Source: JAAYOS01 sp050950785 (GTDB taxonomy: Bacteria > Bacillota > Clostridia > Oscillospirales > JAAYOS01). From it: a DNA stretch of 64,000 nucleotides. The notes beneath the pieces are model-generated. The model had not been told where the DNA came from and ran no database searches. It was given only the letters and a program-made list of their open reading frames with translations. Within the stretch, counting starts at the first letter, position 1. The number at the start of each line of letters is the position of its first letter. The position numbers and the translations under genes were made by a program. This document shows, in pieces, positions 32,838 through 42,888 of the stretch. The stretch covers positions 29,352 to 93,351 of the forward strand of contig JBMNIG010000011.1 in assembly GCA_050950785.1 (NCBI GenBank), written 5' to 3'.

Positions 32838-32993
32838 CATCAACATGATATGAAGCAAAAGATTTGTGACACCAAATTCGGTATCGATCTAAATGAGTAG
32901 TAATACCTTACCGGAGCTTATCTTTTCAACATAGTATTCACTACTTGTACAATACGATAAAGAAAACTAAGTAACACAATCTGAATAAGAAAA

Positions 32994-33026
32994 GAGACCG
33001 AAGTTAGCTTGTGCATCTTCGGTCTC
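32994..33026. terminator. Bidirectional terminator
   Basis: GAGACCGAAG (32994-33003) pairs with CTTCGGTCTC (33017-33026), with GGTTTTC after it and a T-rich stretch on the other strand. It separates the convergent permease gene and the SLH protein gene. Confidence 0.8.
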
Positions 33027-33112
33027 CGGTTTTCAGTTTTGATCTTTAGTCGGTCTTATCTCTAGCTTTTAATCTTTGGTTTTAAGCACCCGGTATTATC
33101 CATTTCAACAAG

Positions 33113-35452
33113 TTACCTCGACATAAAGTTGTAGAGCATCAGAGCTGCTTCAACACGTGTTATGGTTGAATAGGGGTTTGCGTTGCCCTTACTGTCTCCA
33201 CGGATCACTCCAAGGCCTTGAGCTATTGCAAAATACCCAAAGTCAGCTTCCTTGATTGAGGATGCATCGCTGAAATTGCATTTGTAAATGCCTTTGAGAT
33301 CGGCTGTTTTGTCATAGCCGGACATTCGAAGTATTGCCCGTAGGACCTCGGCGCGAGTCATAAGTTTCTTTGAATCTTTCTCATCTTTTCTGATGATATT
33401 GCGAGAGTATGCCGCATTATAGACTTCGTTGATCTGTTCATCCGTCAAACCATCGGTGTCGATGCGATATCCGTCGGCACTCAGGAACAGTAGAACCATA
33501 TCTAGTTGTGTGAGCTTTTCCGATGGTTTGAAGCTTTTGCCCGGATATCCAACGCCATGCTCAGCAAGTTTGAGGATTTGCTTTTCGGCGTAGTGGCCGG
33601 CGATATCATCATATTCGAAGGACTTTGTGGTTTGTCTGTAATCCATCGAAATTACTTCGCCGGTTTTGGCGTCCACACCAATGATATATTTATCTGTTAC
33701 GTTCGTATAGCCAAGGATCAGCTCGTATATGTAGGAGTATCCAAGTTCAGCGTAACGAATCAAGTCCGGATGTGAGGGATCGACCTGAACCGGTAGTGCT
33801 ACATATGAAAGCTTTGTTTCATGAGCCTTGGCATATGCAGCACAGGCAGTGTCGTTGCTTATTATTCCGTCGGCTAAATCAAAAACCACGTTTTCGTTCC
33901 AGTTTTTATAAAAGCTGTCGATTGTTCCTGTTTCTGCGTTAACTGATATGTGTAGGGAGTTTGTGGGGAAGAAGTAGCCGTTTTCCTTTTGTGAGAAGAC
34001 ATAAGATTCGGATGGATAGTATCTGTAATAGAGTTCCGGGTAGGGGATTGCATATCCGGTATCTTCATATAGATCTGTCTTCACAAAGTGCTGATTGAAA
34101 TACTTTTGAAGGAAGGCTTCCGCCTTTTTCTGTAAAGCATCTCTGTCGCGTTCGATTTTGGAATAGTCCCCGCCACCGTAGGAGGTGCTAAGGCTTACTA
34201 TATCACCTGATTTGGCATCCAAGGTAAGCCTTTTGTAAGAATAAGAGACATTTCTATCATCGGAGTCTTCGGAGGGAACAACTCTTTTGTAGTATGTGAG
34301 GTATGCGAAGACTTCATCCGTATCTGTGTTAAGGTAGTAGTTGACTTCGTTGAGGACATAGTCTGAATCAATCCCGAATTCAGTAATTTGCTTTGCTTTT
34401 GAGTCGAGTTCTTCGCGGTTGAGAACTCCTTCGAGTTTGGAAATTCCCATAAGCTCAGTTTCGGTCAATGATTTCTGGGCAGTTGCGTCGTTCTCGGCGA
34501 CGGCCATGTCGGCACCTGCACCGGCAAGACCTCCGTCCCTTGTAATATCTTCAAGTAATTCCGTAATATTTATCAGTTCTCCGGTTTTGGCATTTACAAC
34601 ATAGTTGCCGGTTGAAATGGGTAGATACCTTAAAACGGCTTTTACTGGTTCGTCCTTGCCACCATGAACGGGCACATATTCAAGCTTCATTTGCACGGTG
34701 CCTACAAGCAGATCAAAGGCTTCTTCTTTAGATGTGACAGGGACATTGGACGGTATGTCATCCATATAAACCGTGTACTGGTCGCCGCGCCTAAAGTAAC
34801 TGACACTCAAATCAGAGGATGACACTCTAATGCTTATGTCAATTGGAGTGTCAAGATCATTTATTTTTAGAACACTGTTGAAATAGTAGGACTCGACATC
34901 GAATGCAATATCATATGGGTTTGTTTGACTCAGATCGCAGCTCTCGTTGTTGTCCAGAACCTTGTCAAGAAAGGCTTCCGCCACGGTTCTTGCCTGTTCC
35001 CTTGTAACAGACGGGAACTTAGGGGCGAAATCGTTTGAGTAGCGGTAATCAGCGTTATCTATGTACCTGGAGTAGTAATAGATCTTGCCTGAGCCGTCAG
35101 CACTCACGTTCAGCGACTCACCCTCCGCGGACCAATTTAGTGTCCACATTTCCCGGATGCTCTTATCAAGCAGGGAACCATAGAAATTTGTGTAGTGGTC
35201 ATCAATATCAAGCTTATTCTTGACGATGAGCGTTACTTCCGCTAGCCGCTCATTGATTTTACCATCAACAGCTGCTGTGTTGATTGGAGCACTGATCGGA
35301 GCACTGATTGGAGTGACTTCAGCTTCTAATGCGATTGCACTTATTGAAGATATGAGCAGCAGCGAAAGTGTAATGGAGACAATGGATAAAAGAGCTCGTT
35401 TTTGTGCCCTTTTTGAACGGCCTAATTGATTTTGACTCTTGAGGTTGAACAT
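33113..35452 (-). CDS. Secreted YcdB/YcdC-repeat protein with SLH domains
   Basis: A 779-residue exported protein. Residues 1-42 form a signal peptide (basic KRAQKRALL, then a hydrophobic core and Ala-rich cleavage region), followed by a short APISAPI repeat. Residues about 55-640 contain PepSY-like YcdB/YcdC repeats that bind peptidase-like partners or act as inhibitors (FPSVTREQARTVAEAFLDKVL, LTLDAKSGDIVSL, VDAKTGEVISM). The C-terminus has at least two SLH motifs (DIAGHYAEKQILKLAEHGV, FGYFAIAQGLGVIRG, TRVEAALMLYNF) that anchor it to secondary wall polymer. The start is ATG 35452 behind AGGGGAGC. Confidence 0.88.
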   Translation of the reverse strand: MFNLKSQNQLGRSKRAQKRALLSIVSITLSLLLISSISAIALEAEVTPISAPISAPINTAAVDGKINERLAEVTLIVKNKLDIDDHYTNFYGSLLDKSIREMWTLNWSAEGESLNVSADGSGKIYYYSRYIDNADYRYSNDFAPKFPSVTREQARTVAEAFLDKVLDNNESCDLSQTNPYDIAFDVESYYFNSVLKINDLDTPIDISIRVSSSDLSVSYFRRGDQYTVYMDDIPSNVPVTSKEEAFDLLVGTVQMKLEYVPVHGGKDEPVKAVLRYLPISTGNYVVNAKTGELINITELLEDITRDGGLAGAGADMAVAENDATAQKSLTETELMGISKLEGVLNREELDSKAKQITEFGIDSDYVLNEVNYYLNTDTDEVFAYLTYYKRVVPSEDSDDRNVSYSYKRLTLDAKSGDIVSLSTSYGGGDYSKIERDRDALQKKAEAFLQKYFNQHFVKTDLYEDTGYAIPYPELYYRYYPSESYVFSQKENGYFFPTNSLHISVNAETGTIDSFYKNWNENVVFDLADGIISNDTACAAYAKAHETKLSYVALPVQVDPSHPDLIRYAELGYSYIYELILGYTNVTDKYIIGVDAKTGEVISMDYRQTTKSFEYDDIAGHYAEKQILKLAEHGVGYPGKSFKPSEKLTQLDMVLLFLSADGYRIDTDGLTDEQINEVYNAAYSRNIIRKDEKDSKKLMTRAEVLRAILRMSGYDKTADLKGIYKCNFSDASSIKEADFGYFAIAQGLGVIRGDSKGNANPYSTITRVEAALMLYNFMSR

Positions 35453-35566
35453 CTTCTTGCTCCCCTTTCGAAATATTTCTACATAAGCCAGCTATATATT
35501 ATGACGGGTTCAGTTCCATAATGTTCCTGAATTAGAAAGAAAAGTTTCATGTTGATCAAACAGTGA

Positions 35567-36220
35567 TCAACCTATCAGAAGTTTACACAGCGATCCTACA
35601 TCATCCACTATATAGTCGGCACCGGCTGCTTCGAATTCCTCGCGGCTACCGTAACCGTACAATACACCAATGGAGTCTATGCCAAAGGTTTTGGCACCGA
35701 TCACATCGAATTTACGATCCCCGATCATCACTGCCTCATGCTTGTTGGTTATATCCGCCTGCTTGAGAGCATAAGCTAGTACATCCTCTTTTGAGGACCG
35801 CGATCCGTCGCTGGAACTTCCGACAACAATATCAAAGCAATCCTGTATGTTGAGATTTTCAAGGATGCGGGGAAAGTAGTGCTGGGCTTTTGAAGTGGCA
35901 AGGATCAAGGTTTTGTTATGGCGCTTTAATTCCCGGAGGAGCCCCGGAATACCGCGATAGATTTCACCGTCGTCAATACCTTTAACCTCGTAGTATTCAC
36001 GGTACTTTTTCACCGCCATATCGGCTTGCTCCCATGTGAAACCGTAGAACTCCATAAAAGAGTCCCACAGAGGAGGGCCGTTGAAGCCACGGAGTTCATT
36101 GAGATCTTCAACTTTTATACCAAATGACTCAAGGGCATATCGCGCCCCCTTCATTACTCCCTGCCCACTGTCATAAATGGTGCCATCAAAGTCAAAAATA
36201 ATATATTTTTTATCTTTCAT
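35567..36220 (-). CDS. HAD-family hydrolase, phosphoglycolate phosphatase-like
   Basis: A 217-residue cytoplasmic phosphatase. Motif I is FDFDGTIYDSG, motif II LATSKA, motif III with K about residue 145 and motif IV MIGDRKFDVIGA. The helical cap (residues about 15-85) places it in the Gph/PpaX subfamily. Its stop lies in a small palindrome, GTTGATCA/TGATCAAC, at 35551-35573. Exact substrate unknown. Confidence 0.88.
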   Translation of the reverse strand: MKDKKYIIFDFDGTIYDSGQGVMKGARYALESFGIKVEDLNELRGFNGPPLWDSFMEFYGFTWEQADMAVKKYREYYEVKGIDDGEIYRGIPGLLRELKRHNKTLILATSKAQHYFPRILENLNIQDCFDIVVGSSSDGSRSSKEDVLAYALKQADITNKHEAVMIGDRKFDVIGAKTFGIDSIGVLYGYGSREEFEAAGADYIVDDVGSLCKLLIG

Positions 36221-36310
36221 AGGATTCTACTCCACATTTGATTATTTTATGTTACTACATAATACCATCCCATTATACTAAACTAAGCCTTGTTGTTCAA
36301 TAGAACCAAC

Positions 36311-36339
36311 TTGGAATGCACCGGTTGTTATGATATAAT
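36311..36339 (+). promoter_or_regulatory. cvpA promoter
   Basis: TTGGAA at 36311-36316, 17 bases, TATAAT at 36334-36339. Confidence 0.65.
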
Positions 36340-36421
36340 TGGAAAGCCAAGCGGACGAGTTTAGGAACAAAAGAGTTTAGGCATAATCGTTTCAAATACG
36401 AAATGAGTGGTAGGTGAAAGC

Positions 36422-37138
36422 ATGACGCTCGGAATAATACTTGACCTGATCATTCTCGGCATAATAGTTATTTTTGTTATACGTGGACTGTCAAAAGGTC
36501 TTATAATGTCACTTTCTGGTCTGGCTGCGCTAATTGCGGGAATCTTCGGAGGTACATACATTGCTGAAAAGTTCAGCAGGTCATTAGGAGAAGCCTGGAT
36601 CAGTCCATGGGTCAAGAAATCCTTGAATCTGGCTGCCCAGGGTGAGCAGATCCCTCAAGGTGCAGTGTTGACAGGAGAGGGGACACTTACTGATACCGCT
36701 TCAGGTTCTTTGGCCGGTATTATGGAGTCCTCTAAATTGCCGAGGTTTTCCTTTGAGGGAACGATCGATACTATCGGTAAACATATAAGTGAGACGGGAA
36801 ATGAGATCTTGGAAGCGGCGGCAAATGTGATATCAGAACGAATAGCGTACATACTACTTTTTTTAGTTGCTTTTATAGTTATTCAGCTTGTGGTCCGCAT
36901 CCTGTTTCGATTGTTATCCTTTATTGGTAAAGCCCCTGTTTTGAATGCGCTTAATAGACTGGCGGGGGGAGCCTTGGGTTTGATTTCAGGCATACTTTTG
37001 GTTACACTTTTTATGTGGGTTGCTGTGACATTTATAAAGCCTGCCACAGAAACCGGCGCCATTTTATCCGAGGGTGTTATAAAAGAAACTTTTCTTGCAA
37101 AATATCTTGATTCTGCAAGGCACTCGATTTTTTATTAA
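36422..37138 (+). CDS. CvpA-family membrane protein
   Basis: A 238-residue protein with two N-terminal and two C-terminal membrane segments around a polar loop, and the CvpA-type start LDLIILGIIVIFVIRGLSKGLI. The C-terminal ALNRLAGGALGLISGILLV is also typical. CvpA proteins are linked to envelope homeostasis and colicin V secretion in enterobacteria. I start it at ATG 36422, with TAGGTGA upstream. Confidence 0.82.
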   Translation: MTLGIILDLIILGIIVIFVIRGLSKGLIMSLSGLAALIAGIFGGTYIAEKFSRSLGEAWISPWVKKSLNLAAQGEQIPQGAVLTGEGTLTDTASGSLAGIMESSKLPRFSFEGTIDTIGKHISETGNEILEAAANVISERIAYILLFLVAFIVIQLVVRILFRLLSFIGKAPVLNALNRLAGGALGLISGILLVTLFMWVAVTFIKPATETGAILSEGVIKETFLAKYLDSARHSIFY

Positions 37139-37203
37139 TAACTGTTTCGAGTGAGTAATATGACATTTATAATTTGACTTGCAGAAGGGAAGGGGAAATA
37201 ACC

Positions 37204-37836
37204 ATGAAAATTTATGATTGCAGCCGTTCAATCAAAGAAGGAATGACGGTCTATCCGGGAGACAAGCCCGCAAAGCTTGATTGGATCAGACTGCCAAACG
37301 AAAAAATGTCTGTAAGTCAAACGGAAGTTGAAATGGGCATGCATAACGGTACACATGTTGATGCGCCGCTTCATTTCATACCCGGAGGGAAAACTCTTGA
37401 CAAGGTATCCCTTGACCGGTTTATTGGGCCGTGTCGCCTTATAGAGGTGGATAATAAAAAAGATGTAATATCGATTGAGGACATTGAGCCCCACAACCCG
37501 CAACAGGATGAAATCCTCTTGTTCAAAACTGCGAATAGCTCCATGCCGGAGGATGCTCCTTTCACGGCCGAATATGTGACATTTGACAGAGATGCAGCAC
37601 AGTATTTGGTCAAGTGCGGAGTAAAGACGGTGGGAGTGGATTACCTCTCGGTGGACAACAAAAAGAATTTTGACAATCACAATATTTTGCTTGGAGCGGG
37701 TATTTGCCTGATAGAAAGCTTGTACTTTAGGGATGTACCACAGGGAAGCTACTTTTTAAGTGCACTACCCCTTAAATTTGTCGGAGCAGAAGCTTCGCCT
37801 GTACGTGCTGTGCTGATCGATCTGGATCATCAATGA
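37204..37836 (+). CDS. Cyclase-family metal hydrolase (kynurenine formamidase-like)
   Basis: A 210-residue member of the cyclase family (PF04199). The metal-binding motif HNGTHVDAPLHF is intact, and GVDYLSVD and the C-terminal ALPLKFVGAEASPVRAVLI are conserved. Family members hydrolyse N-formylkynurenine or isatin-like rings; no tryptophan catabolic genes adjoin it, so the substrate is open. The start is ATG 37204. Confidence 0.85.
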   Translation: MKIYDCSRSIKEGMTVYPGDKPAKLDWIRLPNEKMSVSQTEVEMGMHNGTHVDAPLHFIPGGKTLDKVSLDRFIGPCRLIEVDNKKDVISIEDIEPHNPQQDEILLFKTANSSMPEDAPFTAEYVTFDRDAAQYLVKCGVKTVGVDYLSVDNKKNFDNHNILLGAGICLIESLYFRDVPQGSYFLSALPLKFVGAEASPVRAVLIDLDHQ

Positions 37837-38176
37837 TTGGACTGTTTCACACGTAAAAGATTCAAATAGATCAAGATTGATCAAGGTTCAAGTAAGTCAA
37901 AAAGATGCTCTGTCAGAAACTTAGAATCACTACTAAAGGCTCTGTCAGTAGCTTTGTTTAGATGCTCTGCCTAATAGCTCTGTCTAGGAAAAACCTCGGC
38001 AGAGCTTGTTTTTTGATAATAAGAAATAAAACAATGCAAAACTATTGTTTTATTTGAGATTTTATTGACAAATCTTGTAAAATTGAATAGAATAAAGTTG
38101 AAGAACTTGTTGGATTTTTTGGTATTTAATTTCTTTTTCTTTGTTTGTGATACTTATGGACTGCACGGGGGGTAAT
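37837..38176 (+). other. Intergenic region: GCTCTGTC repeats, terminator, promoter
   Basis: A short word GCTCTGYC recurs at 37907, 37939, 37964 and 37977. The last copy forms a terminator: AGCTCTG (37976-37982) pairs with CAGAGCT (38000-38006), with inner AGG/CCT and a T6 end (38009-38014). Downstream, TTGACA (38065-38070) and TAGAAT (38088-38093), 17 bases apart, form the chemoreceptor promoter. Confidence 0.75.
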
Positions 38177-40039
38177 ATGAAGGGATTATTTAAGAAGCTG
38201 AGAAAAAAGGACGGAGAGGTAAAACACTCAAAGTTCGATAGGCGGGAAATAGAGGAAATGCTCTCGCAGATCAAAGTACAAGTTCTCCAACTAAAAAGAT
38301 CAGTTAGGATCGTTGATGCAAATATTTCTGAGGCTGATCGGGGAATCAAGGAAATTTCCCTGGCCTCGGAGTCGATTGCCGAGGGGGCAAACAACCAAGC
38401 CGCCGACACCGGCATAGCGCTTGACCTGATTCGCGATCTGCAGGTACAGATTGCAGACCTTTACGACTTAAGTCTTGAACTGTCTGAAAAAGCAGACCTT
38501 GCCCGCCAGTCGACCGAGTCCGGTAGGAACAACGTTGAAGTTCTGCAAAAAAGTGAACAGACAGCGATGGAGATCGTTAACGGTTTTAGCGAAAAGGTTC
38601 TTGAGCTTGACGATATGGTCTCTAAAATAGACACTATACTGTCGGCTATAAATCAGATCACCATGCAAACTAATTTGCTATCCCTTAACGCTGCAATTGA
38701 AGCTGCAAGGGCGGGAGAGGTCGGCCGCGGTTTTGCAGTCGTTGCCGGTGAAATCCGCCAGCTTGCCAACGAGAGTCGCCAATCAAGTGAGGAGATAGGC
38801 GCTATTGTGGCTGAAATTACCGGGAAACTGTTAGAGGTCAGATCAGCTGCAGATATGGTTATCAGAGATATGCATCAGCGCGACGGGATAATGCGTGAAG
38901 TCTCTGCCACGTTCAATGAAATGCTATCGAATTTGACTGAACTAATTGAGGGTGAAAAGGAAACAAACGCAAAAATAAATGAACTCAATATCTTTAAGGA
39001 CAGAATCGTTGAAAAGATAAGCAGTATCGCAACAGTAACTCAACAGTCGGCAGCGGTAACTCAAGAAATGACATCACAGCTAATGTCACAAAGTAATCTG
39101 CAGGAAGTCGCTATTTCATCTGTAGATCAGATAAAAGGAATCAGCGGTTCCTTAGAGCGTGTACTTGAGGATTTTAGCATAGGTGTTGTAAACGATGAAA
39201 CTTACAGAATAGGGTTATCGCTTCTTGAAAAAAGCGAATTTATGAATGTCATTGAGTCCTCCGCAGTGCAGGAGGCTGAAAAAATGGGAGTTGACTTGAC
39301 GGTCAGAACCCCTACTGTACTCAATGTAGATGAACAAATCCAAGCAATAGAATCAATGGTTGAGGAAGGCATCACCGCTATAGCACTATTTCCATCCGAT
39401 GCTGCGCGTTTAGCACCTGTTATAAACAGTGCTGTTGACAGAGGGGTCAGCATTATTACTATTGACGGCGATGTTCCGGATAGCAAGCGTCTTTCCAATA
39501 TTGGTACAGATCCTTTTAAAATGGGCGTTATGGCAGGTGAATCGGTTATAAAGCATTTGCCTGATGGTGGTAATGTTGCTGTACTGCTATGCGCTGCGGG
39601 GTTGGCAACTGTTAAAAAGCGCTTTGACGGTTTCCGGCAGGCAATATCAAAGAGGGACGACATTATCATTTCGGAAAAGGTAGAAATGTCCGGAACAGAC
39701 ATGCAAGAAACGGAAAAGCAGCTTCGTGATCTGCTTGACAGAAACAGTTCTGTGGACCTTCTATATGTAGTAACTGATGAGAGCTCTATTGTCGCAGCTA
39801 AGCTGTTAAAGCAGATGGAGCGAAACATAAAGCTTGTATGCATTGCAAATAGCTCGGAAGTTATGCAGTATGTCAAACAGGGGATAGTGTCATCTCAGTT
39901 ATGTATGCGCAATAAACTGTGGGGCGAGTTGCTGGTGCGGCGACTTCTTGAAGCCATAGACGGAAAGAAGATCCCTGAATTTGACGACACCGGAGGCTAC
40001 GAGGTCAACAGAGAAAATGTCAATGTCTTTTTGAAATAG
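38177..40039 (+). CDS. Soluble chemoreceptor fused to a sugar-binding domain
   Basis: A 620-residue protein with no membrane segment or signal peptide. Residues about 30-330 are a methyl-accepting signalling coil; the hairpin tip TNLLSLNAAIEAARAGEVGRGF and AVVAGEIRQLANES at about 165-205 is the CheA/CheW contact. Residues about 335-620 are a RbsB/LacI-type periplasmic-binding fold (VEEGITAIALFPSDA, ITIDGDVPDSKRLSNIG, GFRQAISKRDDI). Normally the ligand domain is outside the membrane and N-terminal; here it is cytoplasmic and C-terminal. I start it at ATG 38177 behind GGGGGG. It neighbours the arabinose genes, so a sugar or phosphorylated sugar is a plausible ligand. Confidence 0.9.
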   Translation: MKGLFKKLRKKDGEVKHSKFDRREIEEMLSQIKVQVLQLKRSVRIVDANISEADRGIKEISLASESIAEGANNQAADTGIALDLIRDLQVQIADLYDLSLELSEKADLARQSTESGRNNVEVLQKSEQTAMEIVNGFSEKVLELDDMVSKIDTILSAINQITMQTNLLSLNAAIEAARAGEVGRGFAVVAGEIRQLANESRQSSEEIGAIVAEITGKLLEVRSAADMVIRDMHQRDGIMREVSATFNEMLSNLTELIEGEKETNAKINELNIFKDRIVEKISSIATVTQQSAAVTQEMTSQLMSQSNLQEVAISSVDQIKGISGSLERVLEDFSIGVVNDETYRIGLSLLEKSEFMNVIESSAVQEAEKMGVDLTVRTPTVLNVDEQIQAIESMVEEGITAIALFPSDAARLAPVINSAVDRGVSIITIDGDVPDSKRLSNIGTDPFKMGVMAGESVIKHLPDGGNVAVLLCAAGLATVKKRFDGFRQAISKRDDIIISEKVEMSGTDMQETEKQLRDLLDRNSSVDLLYVVTDESSIVAAKLLKQMERNIKLVCIANSSEVMQYVKQGIVSSQLCMRNKLWGELLVRRLLEAIDGKKIPEFDDTGGYEVNRENVNVFLK

Positions 40040-40398
40040 CACAATGGAATAATATTAGTTATTTAGGTTGATTTTAACCATCAGGATGACTGCCACAAAG
40101 GTTCAATGTATAAACCCTCGAAGACTGATCTATTTGCTCTTTTTACTCCCCATGACAAAAGCCAGGGGATTCCTTGGTGGTAGTCAGAAGGCCTTTCCGG
40201 TATCCATAGTTACCCAAAGTTAAGTGTATGCCATTACCTCTCCTAAGTCAGTGCATATAGACTATTAGGCTGGCAGACTATGGTACATAATAAAACATCT
40301 CGGCAAGTGGCGAAAGCTGCTTGCCGAGATGTTTATTATATGTGAGAATGCCGAGATGTTTATTACGTGTGTGAACACCAAGAACGAGTGATTTTAAG
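40040..40398. terminator. Intergenic region with bidirectional terminator and 27-base duplication
   Basis: AAACATCTCGGCAAG (40293-40307) pairs perfectly with CTTGCCGAGATGTTT (40320-40334), a strong terminator between the convergent chemoreceptor and glycosidase genes. The right arm and what follows are part of two 27-base units (40322-40348 and 40349-40375) that differ at three positions. The rest, 40040-40290, holds nothing I can name. Confidence 0.85.
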
Positions 40399-42888
40399 TC
40401 ACTCTATTTCAAACTTTGCGATTGCCTGTTTTAATCCCTCGGCATCGACGGTGAGAGTTGCCGGACCAGGCTCAAAGCCTGTACGAATTATTGCGAGTAA
40501 GCGCCCCTGATAAGAGGTAAATGATCCTGTTGTATAGTTTTCGATGGTCTGGGGATTTGATGAACCAAGAGCCGCAAGGGTTGCAGCACCTTCAACCTTT
40601 GCCGTTACATTGATTTCAGCGTTTGGCACAAGATTGCCGTCGGCATCAACGATTTCAACAGTCGCAAAAGCAAGTGACTGCCCGTTTGATGGCAAATGAA
40701 TGGTGCCTTCTTTATGCAGTTTCAAAGTATTTTCATGACGATCGACTGTCTCTACTTTGATTCTCAATCCTTCAGGTTTTCCTGAAGTTGAAATCCGTGA
40801 TGCAGATACCTTTTTGCCGGCAGAATAGCTAAAGGCTTCCAATGTACCCGACTCATATGTGAGTTCAAATGTCGCCGTATAGCGGTTTGCTTTTCCGGCG
40901 GGCTTTTTACCGAGGCTTCTGCCGTTGAGAACAAGCTCAACTTCGTCAGCAGCGGAATAGACATCGACCTCAATGGGTCTGCCTTCAAAGCCCTGCCAGT
41001 TCCAGGACTTTTCACGCTCCGGCCAGCCCCACATACTCACCACTTCTTTTTTGCCATGGGTGGCCGGATGCCGAATGGCAATATAAGTTTCGTCAGACCC
41101 CCATACTATGCGGCGGTATGCGAGTTGTGGACGTTCGAACCCGCAGATGTCGAGGTCGGCATCATTAGCCAAACGCCACGGGAAGGGGGAACCATGGGAC
41201 ATCAATTGAATGGGTGTGATATCCGAGTCTTGTTCTACATATGCTACCTTGCCGATGCCCGCTTCTCCAATGTAGTCGTGACTTGTCCATGTAAAATCAC
41301 CAATCACATGGGAAAGACGTTCCACCTCGTTCCACACACGGTCGATTTCTTTTGGAAAGCTTTCTGTTCCGCAAATTATCCTTCCGGGATACTGTTTTCC
41401 ATCTGCCTCATATCTTTTATCAAGGTAGTTATATCCGGTGACGTCAAGGGGTGAGATAAAGGCTTCTGTCAATTCTCCCCATATCTTTTCGGTGTAGGAA
41501 CTATCGAAATTTTGAAGCCCACTGCCGCCCTTCTCGCGAATCTTACGCATTTCTTCCTGCATCTCTTTGTTCTTTTCGTCATCAAGACCGCTCCAGAGTG
41601 AGCAGACGCCGTTGGTAACAGCTCTTGTGGGATCCAACTGCCGGACAAACTCCGCAAGCTCAAAAGCAAGTCTGTACCCATCTGAAAGACCTGCCCGTTC
41701 TACAATTTCATTGCCTGTGGACCAGAAAACGATGCTGGGATGGTTGCGGTCGCGCAGGATGAACGCCTCCATATCGGCTTTCCAGTTTTCTTTGAAGTAG
41801 AGGCTATAGTCATTTACATTTTTGCTGATTGTCCATGTGTCAAAGGCTTCGTTCATAACAAGCAAGCCAAGCCTGTCGCATGCGTCCAGCATATCCCGGG
41901 ATGGAGGATTATGGGCGCAACGGATGGCGTTATACCCGTTGTCTTTGTGAAGCTTCATTTTACGAAACTCACTGTCGTAAAAGGAGGCGGCACCGAGAAT
42001 GCCGTTGTCGTGGTGGACACAGCCCCCTTTGAGCTTTAAGGTTTTTCCGTTTAGCATAAATCCGTTGTCGGGATCTACTGAGATCGTCCGGATGCCAAAT
42101 GTGGTTGATTCTTCATCCAGAATGTTTTGACCGTCAGTCAATTTGGATGTAATGGTGTAGAGTGAGGGGGAGTCGATATCCCAAATGTCTGCGTTTTCAA
42201 CCTTTATCATAACGCGACCTATCGACTTCTCACCGGCAGGAACAACTACTTTAGTTCTTGATTTTCCTACTTCAGTTCCGCAGGACTCTTTCTGAACGGT
42301 CACATCGATCCATCTGTCCGCTGTCTTTGAACTGTGGTTTTCAACGGTTGTTTCCACAATTATATATGCATCGCGACCATTTACTATATGTGATGTTCGG
42401 GTGAAGATGCCCCACGGAGCGATATGGACCAATGGTGCAAAGAGCAGATCCACATGGCGGTAAATGCCGGAACCGGTGTACCAACGCGAGTTTGGCTGAG
42501 CTGAGTTATTAGCGATTACAGTAAGGCGGTTGGGCTTGCCCGTGTAAATGTATGGGGTCAGATCTACATGGAACGGAGTGTATCCATAATGGTGATTTGA
42601 AACTATGTGTCCATTGAGATCAACAACAGCATTCATATATACCCCGTCAAACTCAACTAAAATCCTTTTATCGCCAAGATTTTCGGGAATTTCCAGTATT
42701 TTTGTGTATGTGCCAATTCCCCCGCCGTAATAACCGGTTGCCGGGCCACCCGGTGCGTCCGGATACGGATCGGTTTCGATGGTAAAATCGTGTGGTAAGT
42801 CTACGATTTTGGAATCATTTGTCGGTCTCATAGGGTTTACAGTGCCACGATGAAAAGTCCAGCCGCGATCGATATTCTTTCGGTACAT
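40399..42888 (-). CDS. Glycoside hydrolase family 2, beta-galactosidase-like
   Basis: An 829-residue cytoplasmic glycosidase. The N-terminal sugar-binding jelly roll (about 1-175) and Ig-like domain (175-280) precede the TIM barrel. The acid/base glutamate is in STGNEIVE and the nucleophile in ICGTESFP. C-terminal domains (about 560-829) match the DUF4982 and Ig-like tails of GH2 enzymes. There is no signal peptide, so it acts on imported oligosaccharides. I start it at ATG 42888 behind AAGGAGG. It follows araD on the same strand, which suggests arabinosides or arabinogalactan-derived sugars, although family 2 includes several specificities. Confidence 0.88.
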   Translation of the reverse strand: MYRKNIDRGWTFHRGTVNPMRPTNDSKIVDLPHDFTIETDPYPDAPGGPATGYYGGGIGTYTKILEIPENLGDKRILVEFDGVYMNAVVDLNGHIVSNHHYGYTPFHVDLTPYIYTGKPNRLTVIANNSAQPNSRWYTGSGIYRHVDLLFAPLVHIAPWGIFTRTSHIVNGRDAYIIVETTVENHSSKTADRWIDVTVQKESCGTEVGKSRTKVVVPAGEKSIGRVMIKVENADIWDIDSPSLYTITSKLTDGQNILDEESTTFGIRTISVDPDNGFMLNGKTLKLKGGCVHHDNGILGAASFYDSEFRKMKLHKDNGYNAIRCAHNPPSRDMLDACDRLGLLVMNEAFDTWTISKNVNDYSLYFKENWKADMEAFILRDRNHPSIVFWSTGNEIVERAGLSDGYRLAFELAEFVRQLDPTRAVTNGVCSLWSGLDDEKNKEMQEEMRKIREKGGSGLQNFDSSYTEKIWGELTEAFISPLDVTGYNYLDKRYEADGKQYPGRIICGTESFPKEIDRVWNEVERLSHVIGDFTWTSHDYIGEAGIGKVAYVEQDSDITPIQLMSHGSPFPWRLANDADLDICGFERPQLAYRRIVWGSDETYIAIRHPATHGKKEVVSMWGWPEREKSWNWQGFEGRPIEVDVYSAADEVELVLNGRSLGKKPAGKANRYTATFELTYESGTLEAFSYSAGKKVSASRISTSGKPEGLRIKVETVDRHENTLKLHKEGTIHLPSNGQSLAFATVEIVDADGNLVPNAEINVTAKVEGAATLAALGSSNPQTIENYTTGSFTSYQGRLLAIIRTGFEPGPATLTVDAEGLKQAIAKFEIE

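Noticed and set aside
35552..35573. GTTGATCA/TGATCAAC palindrome at the HAD stop codon as a regulator site
   Set aside because: It lies at the end of a gene and is better explained as a weak terminator; no second copy near the SLH gene promoter.
37907..37985. Repeated GCTCTGTC words as a CRISPR-like array
   Set aside because: Units are only 8 bases, spacing is irregular and the last copy is part of an ordinary terminator.
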